DNA from: Bacillus sp. V3-13 | GTDB taxonomy: Bacteria > Bacillota > Bacilli > Bacillales > Cytobacillaceae | Assembly: GCF_002860165.1 (NCBI RefSeq) | Contig: NZ_PGUZ01000017.1 | Coordinates: forward strand, 1 to 64,000 | Length of the DNA: 64,000 nt | Direction: 5' to 3' | In this document: positions 29,929 through 40,434 of the stretch, one piece after another | Numbering within the stretch: the stretch's first letter is position 1 | Layout: the number at the start of each line of letters is the position of its first letter | Notes under the pieces: model-generated | Databases searched by the model: none | The model's input: only the letters and a program-made list of their open reading frames with translations | What the model was told of the DNA's origin: nothing | Made by a program: the position numbers and the translations under genes

Positions 29929-30252
29929 GATTTTATTATGCTATTTGTCCCGTTTTTCATTTAGATGTGGGGTCAACTTTTTTCTATGATGAATTAAATT
30001 TTATATGTTGAAAATGCGAAACTCAACTTTGTCTTCCAATCCAAAAGTAACACCATATAAACAAGAAAAGTCAGTACTTATACAACCTAGCTTAGCGAAG
30101 CGATTCAGAGTTTTTTTCAGTTAGATACATAAAATGAGAAAAAACACAAACAATCAATGCCTATCCGGGTTAGTAAGAATAACGGTTCTCTCTCCTGTAT
30201 ATCTAGCGTAATGAACATAACTTAAACATACTTCTATTAGTCTTCATAATAT
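29929..30252. other. AT-rich intergenic region before rarA 3' end
   Basis: About 320 bp with no ORF that has a ribosome site, no clear hairpin and no repeat. It is probably residual DNA at the right edge of the accessory block. Confidence 0.5.
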
Positions 30253-31524
30253 TTATTTCCTAAGTTTCTCATAAACTGCTGCAAGCGCCTGCTCAAATTT
30301 TCCCGTCTTCTTCGGTTGGTAGTATTCTTTATGTTTGATTCGATCAGGCAAGTACTGCTGTTTCACCCATCCGTTCTCGTAATCGTGCGGATATAAATAG
30401 CCGATTCCTCTGCCAAGCTCTTTTGCACCTTTATAATGGGCATCCTTTAAATGGTCAGGGATTTCGCCGCTGTTGCCTGACCGGATATCGGCAAGCGCTG
30501 CGTCAAGGGCTGTGTAGGCGGAGTTGGATTTGGGCGACAGGCAAAGCTCGATCACGGCATTGGCAAGCGGAATCCGGGCTTCAGGAAAGCCGAGCCGTTC
30601 CGCTGTTTCCACCGCTGCCAATGTTCGTGCGCCTGCCTGGGGATTCGCCAGGCCGATATCTTCGTATGCAATCACAAGCAGCCGCCGGCTCAAGGAGACG
30701 AGATCACCGGCTTCAATCAACCGGCCTAAATAGTGGAGAGCGGCATTCACATCACTTCCCCTGATCGATTTCTGGAATGCCGAGATCACATCATAATGGC
30801 CGTCCCCGTCTTTATCATAGGTTAAACTTTTCCTCTGGATGCATTCTTCGGCGGTCTCTATTCCAATTGTAATAATACCTTCATCATTTTTTTCAGTGGA
30901 AAGGACAGCAAGCTCGAGCGCATTTAAAGCACTCCTGACATCACCATTTGAGGCGGTTGCAAGATGTATAAGGGCATCTTCGGAAATGCTTGCCTTATAT
31001 CCGCCAAGGCCCCGTTCCTCATCCTCCAGTGCCCGCACCAATGCAGTTTTAATTTCATTTACCTCGAGCGGTTTTAATTCGAAAATTTGCGTGCGACTCC
31101 TGATTGCCGGATTGATTGCATGGTACGGGTTGCTTGTTGTTGCCCCGATTAAGGTGATCATGCCATTTTCGAGGTAAGGAAGAAGAAAATCCTGTTTCCC
31201 TTTATCCAAACGATGAACCTCGTCGAGTAACAGGATCACTTTTCCTGACATTTTTGCTTCAGCTGCAACGATTTCAAGATCTTTTTTGTTATTGGTCACA
31301 GCATTTAAGGTTCGAAACGCATATTTTGTACTTCCGGCAATCGCGCTTGCAATCGAGGTTTTGCCAATGCCGGGAGGGCCGTAAAGGATCATCGAAGACA
31401 ATTGCTTTGCCTTGACCATTCGGGCAATAATTTTACCGGGACCAACTAAATGCTGCTGGCCGATGATTTCCTCTATTGTACGCGGCCGCATTCGAAAAGC
31501 GAGCGGTTTTTGGCTCATATCCAT
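30253..31524 (-). CDS. rarA: Replication-associated recombination protein RarA (MgsA)
   Basis: A 423-residue AAA+ ATPase related to clamp loaders. Walker A GPPGIGKTS, Walker B LLLDEVHR, sensor GATTSNPYHAIN and the C-terminal MgsA tetramerisation region (SDVNAALHYLGRLIEAGD, ending with the YYQPKKTG tail) are present. RarA acts at stalled replication forks. It is yrvN in B. subtilis, adjacent to cymR. Here the accessory block lies between it and tcdA. Confidence 0.95.
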   Translation of the reverse strand: MDMSQKPLAFRMRPRTIEEIIGQQHLVGPGKIIARMVKAKQLSSMILYGPPGIGKTSIASAIAGSTKYAFRTLNAVTNNKKDLEIVAAEAKMSGKVILLLDEVHRLDKGKQDFLLPYLENGMITLIGATTSNPYHAINPAIRSRTQIFELKPLEVNEIKTALVRALEDEERGLGGYKASISEDALIHLATASNGDVRSALNALELAVLSTEKNDEGIITIGIETAEECIQRKSLTYDKDGDGHYDVISAFQKSIRGSDVNAALHYLGRLIEAGDLVSLSRRLLVIAYEDIGLANPQAGARTLAAVETAERLGFPEARIPLANAVIELCLSPKSNSAYTALDAALADIRSGNSGEIPDHLKDAHYKGAKELGRGIGYLYPHDYENGWVKQQYLPDRIKHKEYYQPKKTGKFEQALAAVYEKLRK

Positions 31525-31619
31525 CTCTCCAAATCAATCGATCATTTCTAAAAGAATAGTTTTTTTAAATGTAACATACGAACTTCTGTACTGGAATGCA
31601 TTTGCCTGTTTAATTGTGC

Positions 31620-31625
31620 TATAAT
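31620..31625 (+). promoter_or_regulatory. Extended -10 element upstream of the YczE-like gene
   Basis: TGCTATAAT: a consensus -10 with the TG dinucleotide one base upstream. The -35 hexamer is poor. It probably drives the YczE-like gene and cymR. Confidence 0.5.
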
Positions 31626-31718
31626 ATCTAATGCCTACCTGGCTACTATGAATTTAACGCAAGTTTAAAAAAGCATAAAAGATAGACAGAATATTAGGGC
31701 GGGGAGTCTTGAACAGAA

Positions 31719-32408
31719 ATGATCAGAAAAAGAAAAGGGCAGATTGCCCCGAGGTTTTTTATTTATGTCACCGGGTTGTTAATCATGTCATTAGGGATCG
31801 TCCTGATGATTAAAGCGGATCTTGGGGCGACGCCCTGGGATGTTCTCCATGTTGGCTTGTTCTACCGCGTCGGATTGACGATCGGCAGCTGGTCGATTAT
31901 TGTCGGCCTTTTCATTTTAACAGTTGCAGCGCTTATTTCAAAAGAATTCCCGCAGTTTGGGGCTTTTTTAAATATGCTGCTCGTCGGTGTTTTTATTGAT
32001 TTATATATGCTGCTGCCTTTTTTGAACACTCCATCAGCCCTGATTGGAAAGGGATTTATGCTCCTTGTGGGGATTGTTTTAATGGCATATGGTATGGGCC
32101 TGTACATATCTGCGCAGTTTGGAGCTGGTCCCAGGGATAGCTTAATGATTGCGGTCACCTCAAAAACTGGCTGGAAGGTGCGCAATGTCAGGGCAGGAAT
32201 GGAACTCTTGGTGTTGTTAATTGGCTGGCAGCTTGGCGGACCAATTTTCTGGGGAACAATCCTGTTCAGCCTCACAATTGGGCCGGCAGTCGGTTATGCT
32301 TTGCCGCAGACTCAGGCATTTACAGACCATTGGCTCGCACATTTAAAAAATAGACACAGTATTACGATCGATACAAGTGAAGAAACGAAGCGGAGTGTTG
32401 GAATATGA
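31719..32408 (+). CDS. YczE/YyaS/YitT-type integral membrane protein
   Basis: A 229-residue protein with five predicted membrane helices and the family signatures MSLGIVLMIKADLGATPWDVLHVGL and AYGMGLYISAQFGAGPRDSLMI. YczE of B. subtilis affects bacillaene and surfactin production by an unknown route. The family role is not established. It overlaps cymR by 4 bp (ATGA), so the two are translationally coupled, which is unlike B. subtilis and may link this gene to sulfur control. Confidence 0.8.
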   Translation: MIRKRKGQIAPRFFIYVTGLLIMSLGIVLMIKADLGATPWDVLHVGLFYRVGLTIGSWSIIVGLFILTVAALISKEFPQFGAFLNMLLVGVFIDLYMLLPFLNTPSALIGKGFMLLVGIVLMAYGMGLYISAQFGAGPRDSLMIAVTSKTGWKVRNVRAGMELLVLLIGWQLGGPIFWGTILFSLTIGPAVGYALPQTQAFTDHWLAHLKNRHSITIDTSEETKRSVGI

Positions 32409-32824
32409 AAATTTCTACAAAAGGGCGTTACGGCTTAACGATCATGATTGAACTTGCGAAAAAGCATGGTGAAGGACCGGTATCACTTAAATCGATTGCG
32501 CAAACGAATGGTTTATCCGAGCATTATTTGGAACAGCTGATTGCGCCACTGCGAAATGCCGGCCTCGTCAAGAGCATCCGTGGTGCTTATGGGGGCTATG
32601 TTCTTGGTGATTTACCATCGAAAATCACATCGGGAGATATTATCCGCGTCCTTGAAGGGCCGATCAGCCCGGTCGAGGGAATCGAGGATGAAGAACCTGC
32701 GAAGCGCGAATTATGGATGAGAATTCGCGATGCTGTAAAGGAAGTCCTTGATAGCACGACATTGGAAGACCTATCAAATTACACGGATAATGGCGATTCA
32801 GATTCTTATATGTTTTATATATAA
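32405..32824 (+). CDS. cymR: Rrf2-family cysteine metabolism repressor CymR
   Basis: A 139-residue winged-helix regulator with the Rrf2 start MKISTKGRYGLTIMIELAKK and the recognition region LSEHYLEQLIAPLRNAGLVKSI. It has no cysteines, so it cannot carry the Fe-S cluster of IscR-type members. CymR works with the cysteine synthase CysK to repress cysteine-supply genes. The cysteine desulfurase gene follows, and the typical target operon yrrT-mtnN-mccAB is at 54.2-57.6 kb. Confidence 0.93.
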   Translation: MKISTKGRYGLTIMIELAKKHGEGPVSLKSIAQTNGLSEHYLEQLIAPLRNAGLVKSIRGAYGGYVLGDLPSKITSGDIIRVLEGPISPVEGIEDEEPAKRELWMRIRDAVKEVLDSTTLEDLSNYTDNGDSDSYMFYI

Positions 32825-32895
32825 TCAGCAACCAATGGGCAGCCTAAAGCCTGACAATAAAGCAATTGTTTTTTTAAAAAGAAGGTGAAAAAATA

Positions 32896-34038
32896 ATGGA
32901 ACGCATTTACCTGGATCATGCTGCGACAGCCCCGATGCATCCTAATGTCATTCAAAAAATGATTGAGACGATGGAATCACAGTTCGGAAATCCGTCAAGC
33001 ATCCATTCGTTTGGCAGAGAAGCACGGCATCTTGTTGACGATGCCCGCGAGGTGCTGGCGAGAAGCATTGGTGCGAAGCTGAATGAAATTATTTTTACAG
33101 GCGGCGGCACCGAAGCGGATAATTTAGCGGTTATCGGCGGGGCAGAAGCCAATAAGCATAATGGAAAGCATATCATCACAACCGCCATTGAGCATCACGC
33201 CGTCCTTCATGCCTGCCGGCAATTGGAGAAGCTCGGTTTTGAAGTTACTTATTTGCCGGTCGATGAGACCGGAAGCATTTCAATTGCCGAATTTAAGCAA
33301 GCTTTAAGGGATGATACGATTGTTGTTTCGATCATGTATGGCAATAATGAGGTCGGAGTGATTGAGCCGATCAAAGAGGTTGGCGAACTGCTTAAAAACC
33401 ACCAAGCTTTGTTTCATACCGATGCTGTCCAGGCGTATGGCGTGGAAAAGCTTGATGTGAACGAACTTTCAGTTGATTTGCTGTCCGTTTCAGCGCATAA
33501 AATCAACGGCCCAAAAGGGATTGGCTTTTTATACAGCCGGGAAGGAATCAAGCTGTCTCCGCGGACATTCGGAGGCGAGCAGGAAAGAAAACGGCGCGCC
33601 GGAACTGAAAATGTGGCAGCCATTGCCGGCTTTCGCGAGGCTGTGATCATTTCGCAAACGGAGCTGGAAGAAAGACGCAGCCGCTATGCTTCCTTCAAAA
33701 AGCTGTTTGTTGACCGCCTTGAAAAGGAAGGAGTAAAATTTTTCATAAACAGCTCGCTTGAAAATTCGTTGCCGCATGTTTTAAACTTAAGCTTTCCGGG
33801 GACGGATGTTGAAGCAATGCTTGTTAATCTTGACCTAGCCGGAATCGCGGCATCAAGCGGATCGGCATGCACAGCAGGCTCAATTGATCCCTCACATGTA
33901 CTTGTGGCTATGTTCGGCAAAGATTCAGACCGGATCAAGAACTCGATCCGTTTCAGTTTCGGTTTAAACAATACAGCGGAACAAGTGGAAAAAGCAGCAA
34001 GTAACACAGCTAAAATTGTTAAGCGGCTAACCGCTTAA
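32896..34038 (+). CDS. yrvO: Cysteine desulfurase YrvO (IscS/NifS type)
   Basis: A 380-residue PLP enzyme. The lysine that forms the Schiff base is in SVSAHKINGPKG (about residue 202), and the catalytic Cys is in the mobile loop SSGSACTAGSIDPSHVL (about 323). YrvO delivers persulfide sulfur to MnmA, encoded 29 bp downstream. A dedicated desulfurase-thiolase pair of this kind is known from B. subtilis. GAAGGTG lies upstream of the ATG. Confidence 0.95.
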   Translation: MERIYLDHAATAPMHPNVIQKMIETMESQFGNPSSIHSFGREARHLVDDAREVLARSIGAKLNEIIFTGGGTEADNLAVIGGAEANKHNGKHIITTAIEHHAVLHACRQLEKLGFEVTYLPVDETGSISIAEFKQALRDDTIVVSIMYGNNEVGVIEPIKEVGELLKNHQALFHTDAVQAYGVEKLDVNELSVDLLSVSAHKINGPKGIGFLYSREGIKLSPRTFGGEQERKRRAGTENVAAIAGFREAVIISQTELEERRSRYASFKKLFVDRLEKEGVKFFINSSLENSLPHVLNLSFPGTDVEAMLVNLDLAGIAASSGSACTAGSIDPSHVLVAMFGKDSDRIKNSIRFSFGLNNTAEQVEKAASNTAKIVKRLTA

Positions 34039-34043
34039 AATAG

Positions 34044-35183
<1,140 letters not shown>

Positions 35184-35195
35184 ATGATTGAAAGT

Positions 35196-35236
35196 GAACC
35201 CTTGATTCTTGCCTGGCGGAATCGGGGTTTTTTTCA
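35196..35236 (+). terminator. Terminator after mnmA
   Basis: AACCCTTGATTC / GAATCGGGGTTTTTTT with one mismatch in the stem. Confidence 0.7.
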
Positions 35237-35307
35237 GCTGAAAAGGTTGGATGCAATAAACATTTCCAATTATGCTATACTTTCATTGAGAACGGAGCGT
35301 GGCGATC

Positions 35308-35970
35308 ATGGATAAAAACCAACTGGGCATTCAATATATGAAAGAAGGTAATTGGGAGGAAGCGGCCAAAGTTTTTTCAGAAGCGATTGAGGAAAATCCT
35401 CATGATCCCGTGGCTTTTATTAATTTTGGCAATGTTCTTTCCGCGGTTGGCGAAACGGACAGGGCTCTTAAGTTTTATGAAAAGGCGATTGCTTTGGATG
35501 AAACGGCCGCTGCCGCCTATTACAGTGCCGGGAATTTATATTTTGATAATCAGCAGTTTGAAGAAGCGAAGAACATGTTTGAAACAGCGATGAAAAATGG
35601 CCTCGATTCAGCCGATAATTACTTTATGCTCGGGATGTCGTTCGTGCAGCTGGAGCAGCCTCGTTTTGCGCTTCCATACCTGCAAAGAAGTACGGAGTTA
35701 AACGAGGAGGATCCGGAGGCAAGATTTCAATACGGCTTATGCCTGGCCCGGCAGGATTTCATTGATGAAGCGATCAGACAATTTGAAAAATGTATTGAAA
35801 TAGATGCTGAGCATGCGGATGCTTTTTATAACCTTGGCGTCGCGTATGGTTTTAAGGAACAGCCGGAAAAGGCGTTTTCCATGTTTGAAAAAGCGCTCGA
35901 CATTCAGCCGGACCATTTGCTTGCCGGCTACGGCAAAAAGCTGCTTGAACAGGGCGGCGAAACGATTTAA
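35308..35970 (+). CDS. yrrB: TPR repeat protein YrrB
   Basis: A 220-residue protein made almost entirely of about six tetratricopeptide repeats with the A-x-Y-x-L/F-G pattern (for example AYYSAGNLYFDNQQFEEAKNMF). TPR arrays bind partner proteins. The partner here is unknown; position between mnmA and recD2 is conserved in B. subtilis. The ATG at 35308 is supported by CGGAG upstream. Confidence 0.85.
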   Translation: MDKNQLGIQYMKEGNWEEAAKVFSEAIEENPHDPVAFINFGNVLSAVGETDRALKFYEKAIALDETAAAAYYSAGNLYFDNQQFEEAKNMFETAMKNGLDSADNYFMLGMSFVQLEQPRFALPYLQRSTELNEEDPEARFQYGLCLARQDFIDEAIRQFEKCIEIDAEHADAFYNLGVAYGFKEQPEKAFSMFEKALDIQPDHLLAGYGKKLLEQGGETI

Positions 35971-35997
35971 TTAACTTGGCGGAAGGAGGGAAACCCG

Positions 35998-38409
35998 GTG
36001 GATAAGCAAAATTCGCTCGATTTATTTTCCGGGCAAGGGAAGTTTGTCAAAGGAAAACATTTAGTGACCATTTTTCATAATGAACAAAATTTGTATACAG
36101 TCCTGCGCATCCGGATTGAAGAAACGAATGAAAATTACGACGATAAGGAAGCGGTTATCACCGGGTACTTCCCGAGAATTCACGAACAGGAGTCATATAT
36201 TTTTTTCGGCGAGTTTAAGGATCATCCAAAATTTGGATTGCAGTACCAGGTCAGCCATTTCCGCAAAGACCTTCCGCACTCAAAACAAGGTGTCGTCAAT
36301 TATTTGTCCGGGGAGCTTTTTAAAGGGATCGGGAAAAAAACAGCCGAGAAGATCGTTGAAATATTGGGAGAAAATGCGATCTCCCGTATTTTGAGCCAGC
36401 CGTCGCTTCTCGATACGATTCCCAAACTTCCGCCTGACAAAGCGAAACAGCTGTATGATACACTGATGGAGCATCAGGGCCTTGAACAAATCATGGTCGC
36501 CCTAAACGACTATGGGTTTGGTCCGCAGTTATCGATGAAAATTTATCAGGTTTACAAAGAAAATACGATTGAAATTCTTCAATCGAATCCGTATAAGCTT
36601 GTTGAAGATGTGGAGGGAATCGGTTTCGGAAGAGCTGATGAACTCGGCTACCAGCTCGGGATCAGGGGCAGCCACCCTGATCGGATCAAAGCGGCATGCC
36701 TCTATTGCCTGGAACTGGAGAGCATGCAGGCCGGCCATGTTTATGCAAATGCCGCGGATGTGCTCGAATCTGTCAAAAAACTTCTTGAAGACAATCAGGA
36801 CGAGGAAATCGAGTTTCAAGACATTTCCAATGAAATGATCAAGCTGGAAGAGGAAGGAAAGCTGATCGTAGAAGAAAAGCGCCTTTACTTACCTTCTTTA
36901 TTTTTCTCGGAAAAAGGAGTCGTCACCAATATTAAGCGGCTGCTGAGCCAGACGGAATATAAGGACCAGTTCCCCGAGTCGGAATTTTTGCTCGCGCTTG
37001 GGAGCCTTGAAGAGCGGCTCGGTGTCCAGTATGCGCCCTCCCAAAAAGAGGCGATTCAGAAGGCGCTTATGTCACCGATGCTTATTCTGACCGGCGGTCC
37101 CGGCACCGGCAAGACGACCGTCATCAAGGGGATTGTCGAGCTTTATGCCGAACTGCATGGCTGTTCATTGGACCCGAAAGACTACAAAAAAGAAGAGCCT
37201 TTTCCGTTTTTACTGGCTGCGCCGACAGGAAGGGCCGCGAAGCGGATGAGTGAGTCAACGCGCTTGCCTGCTTTCACGATCCACCGGCTGCTTGGCTGGA
37301 ATGGTACAGAGGGTTTTGACCGCCATGAGGATAATCCGCTCGAAGGAAAAATCTTGATCGTGGACGAAACGTCAATGGTTGATATTTGGCTGGCAAACCA
37401 GCTTTTCAAAGCATTGCCCGCCAATATTCAAGTTATTCTTGTTGGTGACGAGGACCAGCTTCCGTCTGTCGGGCCCGGCCAGGTTTTAAAGGATCTGCTC
37501 CAATCCGAACGGGTTCCAACCGTGCGTCTCACCGATATTTACCGCCAGGCAGAAGGGTCGAGCATCATTGAGCTTGCCCACTCGATTAAAAATGGCCAGC
37601 TTCCGCATAAGGTTGCCGAACAGCGGCCTGACCGCTCATTCATCAAATGCTCACCAGCTCAGATTGCCGATGTCGTTGAAAAAGTCGCACTCAATGCAAA
37701 AAAGAAAGGCTATACGGCCAAAGATATTCAAGTTCTGGCACCGATGTACAGGGGCCCGGCCGGAATTGACAGATTGAATGTGATGCTTCAGGAGATTTTT
37801 AACCCGAACCCCGATGGGACGAGAAAAGAGATTTCGTTCGGCGACGTAAAATACCGGATTGGCGATAAGGTGCTCCAGCTGGTCAATCAGCCGGAAAGCC
37901 ATGTGTTTAACGGGGATATCGGCGAAATCGTCTCTATTTTCTACGCGCGCGAGAACACGGAAAAGCAGGATATGGTGATCGTTTCGTTTGATGGAGTCGA
38001 AGCGACATATACAAGGCAGGATTTAAATCAAATCACCCATGCCTATTGCTGTTCAGTCCATAAATCACAGGGAAGTGAATTCCCGATTGTGGTTTTGCCT
38101 GTCGTGAAAAGCTATTACAGAATGCTGCGCCGAAACTTGATTTATACCGGGATTACAAGAAGCAAGCAATTTTTAATTTTGTGCGGGGAGCCCGAAGCTT
38201 TGCGGATCGGAGTTGAACGAGCCGACGACCAGGCGCGCAATACGACTCTGGCGGCGAAGCTCCGCGCATCCATTCCGGGAGCTTGCGGGCAGGAAACGGC
38301 TTCATCTGGTGAAAAGGAAATCTCTTATGAAGAGCAATTAATGAATGCAGACCCGATGATTGGGATGGAGAATATCACTCCGTATGATTTTCTTGAAAAT
38401 CTGCAGTAA
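35998..38409 (+). CDS. recD2: RecD2-type DNA helicase
   Basis: An 803-residue superfamily-1B helicase of the RecBC-independent type. It has an N-terminal OB-like and helix-hairpin-helix region (LFKGIGKKTAEKIVE and VEGIGFGRADELG), Walker A LTGGPGTGKTTVIKG (about 362-376), DETSMVD, and C-terminal motifs YCCSVHKSQGSEFP and YTGITRSK. The GTG start has GGAGGG upstream. It protects replication forks and aids repair (yrrC in B. subtilis). Confidence 0.94.
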   Translation: MDKQNSLDLFSGQGKFVKGKHLVTIFHNEQNLYTVLRIRIEETNENYDDKEAVITGYFPRIHEQESYIFFGEFKDHPKFGLQYQVSHFRKDLPHSKQGVVNYLSGELFKGIGKKTAEKIVEILGENAISRILSQPSLLDTIPKLPPDKAKQLYDTLMEHQGLEQIMVALNDYGFGPQLSMKIYQVYKENTIEILQSNPYKLVEDVEGIGFGRADELGYQLGIRGSHPDRIKAACLYCLELESMQAGHVYANAADVLESVKKLLEDNQDEEIEFQDISNEMIKLEEEGKLIVEEKRLYLPSLFFSEKGVVTNIKRLLSQTEYKDQFPESEFLLALGSLEERLGVQYAPSQKEAIQKALMSPMLILTGGPGTGKTTVIKGIVELYAELHGCSLDPKDYKKEEPFPFLLAAPTGRAAKRMSESTRLPAFTIHRLLGWNGTEGFDRHEDNPLEGKILIVDETSMVDIWLANQLFKALPANIQVILVGDEDQLPSVGPGQVLKDLLQSERVPTVRLTDIYRQAEGSSIIELAHSIKNGQLPHKVAEQRPDRSFIKCSPAQIADVVEKVALNAKKKGYTAKDIQVLAPMYRGPAGIDRLNVMLQEIFNPNPDGTRKEISFGDVKYRIGDKVLQLVNQPESHVFNGDIGEIVSIFYARENTEKQDMVIVSFDGVEATYTRQDLNQITHAYCCSVHKSQGSEFPIVVLPVVKSYYRMLRRNLIYTGITRSKQFLILCGEPEALRIGVERADDQARNTTLAAKLRASIPGACGQETASSGEKEISYEEQLMNADPMIGMENITPYDFLENLQ

Positions 38410-38453
38410 AAAAAGACCGGCAATGGATAGACCATCCTTGCCGGTCCTTTTCA
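38409..38453. terminator. Bidirectional terminator between recD2 and the zinc-ribbon gene
   Basis: AAAAAGACCGGCAA / TTGCCGGTCCTTTT with a 14-nt loop between convergent genes. Confidence 0.85.
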
Positions 38454-38461
38454 TATACGCA

Positions 38462-38653
38462 TTAGCTGCTGTAACGGCGCTCATTTTCATCGAAAAGATC
38501 ATCCAGAGAGCTTAATGTTCCGTCTTCTTCCACCTGATGCGTGTTGATGATTCCTTGAGACAAAGTGAGTTCAATAAAACAACTCCAACAATAATATTGG
38601 TTGATGCCAATTTTTCCGATATCTTTGCTTTGGCAATTAGGGCATTTCAGCAT
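38462..38653 (-). CDS. Small zinc-ribbon protein
   Basis: A 63-residue protein with two CxxC knuckles (MLKCPNCQ and YYCWSCF) spaced as in a zinc ribbon, then an acidic tail. The ATG at 38653 has GAGGTG 7 nt upstream. It is directly downstream of yrrD on the same strand and probably shares its transcript. The function is unknown. Confidence 0.7.
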   Translation of the reverse strand: MLKCPNCQSKDIGKIGINQYYCWSCFIELTLSQGIINTHQVEEDGTLSSLDDLFDENERRYSS

Positions 38654-38664
38654 GGGATGACACC

Positions 38665-39138
38665 TCACGTTTTTACGTTAACAATGATGGCGTCATTCCC
38701 GATCGCTGGCGGTTCAGCCGTTTTAACGACCCGTCTCCCCTCCGTAATATCAGAAAAGAAACCATCTGTTAGTTCATACCCTATGATCGTTCCCACTTCT
38801 TCCATAAAATATACATCCTGAAGCAGGCCCAGCTTTTCCCCTTCTGTTGTAATCAACATTTTGCCCGAGAGATTTTGCTGGTGCTCAAACGTATAATCAG
38901 GAGGGGCTTTGACCGGCTCTAAAACATCAACGCTGTCTACCATGATCCCATCCCAGCCGAAAGAAGCAACATTTTCTACTTTGATGATGTACGATTTGTG
39001 GAACAATGCGCCTTTCCGCAACAGCAATCCGAGTACCCGCCCTTCTGCGCTAATACTCAGATCGCAAACCTCGCCAATTTTATTCCCGTTTTTCAGTTCA
39101 TATACGGGCAATCCTTTTAATAATGAAAATGTCCGCAA
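38665..39138 (-). CDS. yrrD: PRC-barrel domain protein YrrD
   Basis: A 157-residue protein with two PRC-barrel-like domains (about 4-75 and 90-150), each with a conserved G-x-x-I-G-x-V/L start. PRC barrels occur in RimM and in photosynthetic reaction centre H subunits and usually mediate protein or RNA contacts. The function is unknown. It is divergent from yrrI, as in B. subtilis. Confidence 0.8.
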   Translation of the reverse strand: MRTFSLLKGLPVYELKNGNKIGEVCDLSISAEGRVLGLLLRKGALFHKSYIIKVENVASFGWDGIMVDSVDVLEPVKAPPDYTFEHQQNLSGKMLITTEGEKLGLLQDVYFMEEVGTIIGYELTDGFFSDITEGRRVVKTAEPPAIGNDAIIVNVKT

Positions 39139-39311
39139 AAGAATCTCCCCGCCTTTCCAAGTCTCTTTATTTTTTGTTGTTTTTTTTCAAAAAATAACGG
39201 CAAACTGCTTCCAGCCAAGGTGGAAATTACATTGCAATGCCGTGAACAAGGCGGACTTGATGTATATTTCCAGGTATTTCTCCAACAATAATTGCAAGGA
39301 GGCTGGCAATT

Positions 39312-40394
39312 TTGGAAATAAGGATGAAATGGTATTACCGGCTTGGTTTCTTGTTGTTATTATTTATCGTGCTGTTTACCTTTTTAAAGCTGCAGCAACT
39401 TTGGCTGCCTATTTTAAAAGTGATCCTGACCGTGTTGCTGCCTTTTCTGATTGCGGCTTTTATTACTTATCTTCTCCACCCGGTTGTTGAAAAATTGCAT
39501 GAAGCCGGCTTGCACAGGGGCCTCGCTGTATTTATTATTTATTTTCTGTTTTTTGGCGGGCTGGGATGGGCCTTTTACAAGGGAATTCCTGCTTTTATTG
39601 TCCAGTTGAAAGATCTTTCCGAACATGCCCCGGAGTTTGCGAACCAGTACCGAAGCTGGATTGATACAATTCAAAGCAGAACATCGGCATGGCCTGACGG
39701 CGTCCAGGAGCGGATCGATCAAAATATTGCATCGGCGGAAAGAGCATTGGACCGGATGCTGGCCCGGATCATCGACGGGCTTGTTGCTGTTGTTAATTCA
39801 CTGCTGATTGTCGCAATTATTCCGTTTATCGCCTTTTACTTGCTTAAGGATTATCTCTTGATCAAAAAGGCTGCTTGGTATTTAACGCCACGAACATGGC
39901 GGAAGCCTGCAGAATTGTTTCTCAGGGATGTCGATAAATCGTTGGGAGGCTATATCAGGGGCCAGTTGCTTGTTTGTTTTATTATTGCGGCGCTTTCGAC
40001 ATTGTCGTTTTGGATAATCGGGATGAGATATCCGCTCCTGCTCGGGTTCATCGTCGGGGTGACCAACATCATTCCTTATTTTGGCCCGTTCATTGGCGCG
40101 ATTCCCGCGGCGGTTCTGGCGGCAACCATCTCGCCCAAAATGGTGGTGCTGTCGGTCATTATTGTTTTCTCACTGCAGTTTTTGGAAGGGAATATCCTCT
40201 CGCCATTAATCGTCGGCAAAAGCCTTCATATGCATCCGCTGTTTATTATGCTTGCGTTGCTGGCCGGGGGAGAGGTGGGCGGCATCATTGGTTTGATCCT
40301 TGCTGTCCCGGTTATGGCGGTCGCAAAAGTGGCGATCGTGCACGCAAAAGACCATTTCACCAGAAATAAACAGCTGGTTGATAGCGGTGATTGA
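39312..40394 (+). CDS. yrrI: AI-2E family transporter-like protein YrrI
   Basis: A 360-residue protein of the PerM/AI-2E family with 7-8 predicted membrane helices and a hydrophilic segment (about 85-145) between the third and fourth. Signatures are ITYLLHPVVEKL and GVTNIIPYFGPFIGAIPA. Substrates vary or are unknown. TTG 39312 has AAGGAGG 9 nt upstream and is preferred over ATG 39324. Confidence 0.85.
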   Translation: MEIRMKWYYRLGFLLLLFIVLFTFLKLQQLWLPILKVILTVLLPFLIAAFITYLLHPVVEKLHEAGLHRGLAVFIIYFLFFGGLGWAFYKGIPAFIVQLKDLSEHAPEFANQYRSWIDTIQSRTSAWPDGVQERIDQNIASAERALDRMLARIIDGLVAVVNSLLIVAIIPFIAFYLLKDYLLIKKAAWYLTPRTWRKPAELFLRDVDKSLGGYIRGQLLVCFIIAALSTLSFWIIGMRYPLLLGFIVGVTNIIPYFGPFIGAIPAAVLAATISPKMVVLSVIIVFSLQFLEGNILSPLIVGKSLHMHPLFIMLALLAGGEVGGIIGLILAVPVMAVAKVAIVHAKDHFTRNKQLVDSGD

Positions 40395-40398
40395 CCGT

Positions 40399-40428
40399 TT
40401 GACAAACGATTCACCTTTTTTTTATAAT
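40399..40428 (+). promoter_or_regulatory. Sigma-A promoter of alaS
   Basis: TTGACA (40399-40404), an 18-bp spacer and TATAAT (40423-40428). Transcription would start near 40435. Confidence 0.8.
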
Positions 40429-40434
40429 GCGGAT

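Noticed and set aside
29811-30011. 66-codon plus-strand frame after the secreted protein
   Set aside because: It overlaps the end of the secreted protein and runs through its terminator; no ribosome site.
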